Shown here: piece after piece, positions 60,988-64,000 of the stretch
Numbering within the stretch: the stretch's first letter is position 1
How the letters are laid out: every line of letters starts with the position of its first letter
Assembly (NCBI RefSeq): GCF_000799165.1
Contig: NZ_JUGF01000002.1
Span: forward strand, 434,001 to 498,000
DNA length: 64,000 nt
From: Methylotenera versatilis 7
GTDB taxonomy: Bacteria > Pseudomonadota > Gammaproteobacteria > Burkholderiales > Methylophilaceae
Direction of reading: 5' to 3'
Position numbers and translations under genes: made by a program
Notes under the pieces: model-generated
The model's input: only the letters and a program-made list of their open reading frames with translations
Database searches by the model: none
Told to the model about the DNA's origin: nothing

Positions 60988-63585
60988 TTAGTAGCCTGAT
61001 GGATTTAAAATGTTTGCAGCCGAATTAGTACTACTGGCTGGTTTTCTTGTGGGTTTAGCAACCTCATTAGGTTTAGAAGTAGGTTTTGCATTTGAGTTTA
61101 CATTAGCTGTTGAAGTCGCATTTACTGGAGCAGGACTAACCTGCCTATTGGTGCCAGCACCAGAAAATCCATCCTGTGGTTCTTGTGTAATCGGTGCACT
61201 TGGTGTTACTGGCGCAGATTGCGGTTGCATCGGATTTTGAATCAGGCTATCAGGGAACTCTGACTCTCCAGGCTCTAACATTGGCGGCAGCAATGTTTCT
61301 ACTGATGGTGGTGGATTTTCGTGATAAAAATACTCATCGATTCCCTCTTCATCCTGATCAACCAGCACACCGGTTTCTGCATCCACTCGCACAACCATCA
61401 CGCCATCAGGCACTTGCAGTGGTTTCTCAGGCACGCCTTTTAGCGCGGTGTCCATGTAACGAATCCAAATAGGCAAGGCCGCCTTACCACCTGTTTCAAC
61501 GCGGCCTAGCGAGCGTGGCTTATCGTATCCAATCCACACCACAGCTACCTGTTTAGGGTTATAGCCTGCAAACCATGCATCTACCTGATCATTCGTCGTA
61601 CCTGTTTTACCTGCCAAATCTTGGCGTCCAAGCTGTTTGGCTCTTGTTGCAGTACCTCTTTGCACTACATCGCGCATCATAGAAGTCATCAAAAATGCGT
61701 TTCGACTGTCAATTACTCTTGGTGCATCTTGATTGGCACGTGGATAGTGTATTTCTTCGACAACTTTGCCCTTGCTATCCGTTATTTTACTAATCAGATG
61801 TGGCTTAATACGAAATCCACCATTGGCAAATACTGCATAGCCATTGGCCATACTCCAGGGCGTTGTCGTACCCGCACCTAATGCCATCGTCAAATAGGCA
61901 GGATGATCCTTACGAGAAAAACCAAATTTTGTAATGTAGTCTTGCGCATATCGCGGCCCAATTTGCTGCAGTACGCGAATTGACACCATATTTTTTGATT
62001 TGGTTAATGCCGTGCGCAAACGCATTGGGCCAGAATAGGTGCCATCATAGTTTTTAGGCTCCCAAGCTTTGCTACCGCCCAGTTCGCTTGATGACATTGA
62101 AAGTGGCGTATCTTCTACAATGGTTGCAGGTGTAAATCCCTTTTCTAAAGCGGCCGAATAAACAAATGGCTTGAAGCTAGAGCCGGGTTGCCGCCATGCT
62201 TGCGTCACATGATTAAATTTATTTTTATTAAAATCGAAACCGCCAACCAGAGCAGTAATCGCACCATTTTCTGGGTCAAGCGCTACTAAAGCAGCTTCCA
62301 CTTCCGGCAGTTGCACAATATGCCAGCTATCCTGGCTTTTAATCACGCGCACAACAGAACCAGGTTTGATTTTATGTTTTGTAATATCTTTATCAGCCAA
62401 GTTTTTTTGCAACAAACTTAAACCCTCGCCGCTGATTTCAAGGCTAGCGCCTCTCTTACTAAATACCTTTACCAGCTTCGGTGAAACCTCAGTCACAATC
62501 GCTGGCACAAAACCTTTGTATTCTTCGATATCCTCTAATGCAATTTGCAAGCCTTCGGCTAGATCCGTGGATTTCAGTTTGTTTAAGTCAATGGTTTTCT
62601 CGGCCTTTTGATATCCATTGCGACGCTGATACTCCAGAATCCCTTGCAGAATAGCAACGTTTGCAGCCTCTTGATCGGCTTTGTTGATGGTGGTGTACAC
62701 CTTCAAACCACTGCTATAAATATCATCTTGATAACGCTCATACAAACTTTGCCGCACAATTTCTGCCACATAGTCAGCCTCTAAATCACGCGCTAATTTA
62801 GACGCTTTAAAGGTTAACTTCTGTTCTATTGCCTCATTAAAGTCAGCCTCATCAATAAAATCATATCGACGCATATCACGTAAAACCTCATGCTGCCTAT
62901 CCGTTGCACGCTTAGGGTTAATGAATGGATTATAGCCAGAAGGCGCTTTTGGCAAACCTGCAAGCAATGCGGATTCAGCCAATGTCAGCTTGGATAAAGG
63001 TTTTCCGAAATACATTTGAGACGCCGCTGCAAACCCGTATGAACGTTGACCCAAGTAAATTTGATTTAAATAAAGCTCGAAAATTTGATCTTTAGTTAAG
63101 GTTTTCTCAATTTTTAAAGCTAAAAGCGCTTCTTTAATTTTGATGATCATCGTGCGTTTTTTACCTGGGGTGGTAAAAAAGTTTTTAGCAACCTGCATGG
63201 TGATAGTACTAGCACCCTCATGGCTGACGCCTGTGATGTTATTTTTGATGGCTCGCAGCACGCCTTTGGTATCAACACCGCCGTGTTGATAAAATCGTCG
63301 GTCTTCAATCGCCAATACTGCATTCTTCAAGTTCTTCGGCACTTTATCAATGCTGACAAAAGCACGACGTTCTTCACCAAACTCACTAATTAAAAAACCA
63401 TCCGCTGTATAGACACGTAGCGGAAGCTTCGGGCGATAATCTGTTAGTGTTTCTAAAGATGGCAAAGTTGGGTAAATGAGCGTGATGGCAAGCGCTGCCA
63501 TTGCCGATATTGTTAACCCACCAACCACGATAAATAATATTAAAAAGTGCCACCATTTTTTTGGAGCTATATTTTTTAGAGCCAT
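60988..63585 (-). CDS. mrcA: penicillin-binding protein 1A (class A)
   Basis: 865 residues. One membrane helix near 15-35; GT51 transglycosylase with AIEDRRFYQHGGVDTKG near 92, GASTITMQVAKNFFT, and ELYLNQIYLGQRSYGFAAA; an OB-like insert; transpeptidase with SSFK in WRQPGSSFKPFVYS near 460, SKN in LTKSKNMVSI and KTGT in LAGKTGTTNDQVDAWFAG. The tail of about 100 residues is rich in Pro, Ser, Thr and Asn and probably disordered. Known role: polymerises and cross-links peptidoglycan. Divergent from pilM, a standard arrangement in Beta- and Gammaproteobacteria. Confidence 0.97.
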   Translation of the reverse strand: MALKNIAPKKWWHFLILFIVVGGLTISAMAALAITLIYPTLPSLETLTDYRPKLPLRVYTADGFLISEFGEERRAFVSIDKVPKNLKNAVLAIEDRRFYQHGGVDTKGVLRAIKNNITGVSHEGASTITMQVAKNFFTTPGKKRTMIIKIKEALLALKIEKTLTKDQIFELYLNQIYLGQRSYGFAAASQMYFGKPLSKLTLAESALLAGLPKAPSGYNPFINPKRATDRQHEVLRDMRRYDFIDEADFNEAIEQKLTFKASKLARDLEADYVAEIVRQSLYERYQDDIYSSGLKVYTTINKADQEAANVAILQGILEYQRRNGYQKAEKTIDLNKLKSTDLAEGLQIALEDIEEYKGFVPAIVTEVSPKLVKVFSKRGASLEISGEGLSLLQKNLADKDITKHKIKPGSVVRVIKSQDSWHIVQLPEVEAALVALDPENGAITALVGGFDFNKNKFNHVTQAWRQPGSSFKPFVYSAALEKGFTPATIVEDTPLSMSSSELGGSKAWEPKNYDGTYSGPMRLRTALTKSKNMVSIRVLQQIGPRYAQDYITKFGFSRKDHPAYLTMALGAGTTTPWSMANGYAVFANGGFRIKPHLISKITDSKGKVVEEIHYPRANQDAPRVIDSRNAFLMTSMMRDVVQRGTATRAKQLGRQDLAGKTGTTNDQVDAWFAGYNPKQVAVVWIGYDKPRSLGRVETGGKAALPIWIRYMDTALKGVPEKPLQVPDGVMVVRVDAETGVLVDQDEEGIDEYFYHENPPPSVETLLPPMLEPGESEFPDSLIQNPMQPQSAPVTPSAPITQEPQDGFSGAGTNRQVSPAPVNATSTANVNSNAKPTSKPNEVAKPTRKPASSTNSAANILNPSGY

Positions 63586-63883
63586 AAAGATGTTTTAACG
63601 AATTGAATCATTACCAGTTAAATTACAACTTATAGTATATAAGCTAATGGGAATTAACCAAAACCCCGAAGTGCATTTTAATGAAGATTCTAGGGGTGGT
63701 TTAATCATGCATAAATTGGCTAATTATTAAACTTGTATTAAAAATGGCACAGGCTTAATAATAGTGCGCTTAGAATAAATTTAAAATCAAAATTTACTTT
63801 ACAGGCCGTAAACTTGTTGCTAGGATTTAATGTAAATTATCACTATTGTGCGTAACCTATGAATATAGAAAGAGAATTCTAAT
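63586..63883. other. divergent regulatory region between mrcA and pilM
   Basis: 298 bp without a protein gene, AT-rich. On the minus strand TTGGTT (complement of 63656-63661) and TATACT (complement of 63634-63639) are 16 bp apart, a candidate mrcA promoter ending 48 bp before the start. AACCAAAACCCC and GGGGTGGTTT at 63656-63705 form an imperfect inverted repeat. No clear pilM promoter was assigned. A seven-codon ATG frame at 63859 ends just before pilM and is probably meaningless. Confidence 0.4.
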
Positions 63884-64000
63884 TTGAAATTCGATTTTTT
63901 CAATGAAAGTACTCCTCCACTCATCGGTGTAGACATTAGTACTTCGGCTGTCAAAATGGTAGAACTCTCGTCTACAGGCAAAGGTTCCTATCGTCTTGAA
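63884..64000 (+). CDS. pilM: type IV pilus assembly protein PilM, N-terminal part (runs off right edge)
   Basis: 39 codons from TTG at 63884, open to the window edge. The opening KFDFFNESTPPLIGVD is followed by ISTSAVKMVELSS, the first nucleotide-binding loop of the actin-like PilM/FtsA fold (G-V-D-I-S). GAAAGAGAA lies about eight bases upstream. No in-frame ATG precedes it. Known role: inner-membrane-associated cytosolic protein that binds PilN and helps align the type IV pilus machine; pilNOPQ normally follow, outside the window. Confidence 0.9.
   Translation, partial: MKFDFFNESTPPLIGVDISTSAVKMVELSSTGKGSYRLE

Overview
The window reads as a core chromosomal segment of a betaproteobacterium, most likely a methylotroph of the Methylophilaceae (Methylotenera/Methylophilus type). 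The reasons are gene content and order typical of Betaproteobacteria (plsY/folB, rpsP-rimM-trmD-rplS, yebC-ruvCA, ruvB-ybgC-tolQRAB-pal-cpoB, queE-queC, rpe-gph-trpE-GDC, mrcA divergent from pilM), a moderately AT-rich composition, and two markers of quinoprotein metabolism: a 23-codon pqqA gene and a SoxYZ-like carrier of the kind associated with quinoprotein dehydrogenases. The assignment to a family is inference from gene content, not from a marker-gene comparison. No rRNA, tRNA, CRISPR array, insertion sequence or prophage was seen.

Regions, left to right. 1-5.1 kb: end of plsY, folB and a DUF2007 gene, then on the minus strand xerD, ogt and the ribosomal/tRNA-modification operon rpsP-rimM-trmD-rplS with a good sigma-70 promoter and a terminator. 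5.1-9.7 kb: a LuxR-type regulator, queC/queE (7-deazaguanine synthesis), and a lipid-modification pair (eptA, PAP2 phosphatase). 9.7-16.1 kb: Tol-Pal envelope machine and ruvB. 16.2-22.4 kb: an inserted block with a TonB-dependent receptor, a periplasmic substrate-binding protein, a HAMP-GGDEF-EAL protein and a DUF4349 lipoprotein. 22.5-24.4 kb: ruvA, ruvC, yebC. In Pseudomonas aeruginosa aspS-yebC-ruvC-ruvA-ruvB-ybgC-tolQRAB-pal-ybgF-queE-queC is nearly continuous, so the same backbone is visible here with three insertions.

24.4-31.6 kb is an accessory block between yebC and aspS: CorC-like protein, DMT exporter, SnoaL-like protein, MarR regulator with a perfect 20-bp palindrome, CBS protein, orphan pqqA, yjbQ, SoxYZ-like carrier, glyoxalase-fold protein and an Mrr-type endonuclease. 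31.6-42 kb: aspS, DUF502, FmdB, ssb, a YajR-like MFS carrier, uvrA, DUF456, mtgA, aroE, rhodanese. 42-47 kb: nitrogen control. glnA has a textbook sigma-54 promoter with two upstream NtrC-type boxes and is followed by glnL and glnG, which encode the system expected to act on it.

47-60 kb: hemA-prfA with a four-helix membrane protein in the place where prmC is often found, rpe-gph, and a trp cluster (trpE, trpG, trpD, trpC) interrupted by a MASE1-PAS-GGDEF-EAL gene and a DUF3465 gene, then hemB. 59.8-64 kb: a NUDIX pseudogene (frameshift plus nonsense codon), an unknown gene, the class A penicillin-binding protein mrcA, and the start of pilM on the right edge. The most interesting items are the orphan pqqA with the SoxYZ-like carrier, the receptor/binding-protein/c-di-GMP module that splits ruvA from ruvB, the c-di-GMP gene inside the trp cluster, and the regulatory DNA of glnA, trpE, tolB and marR.
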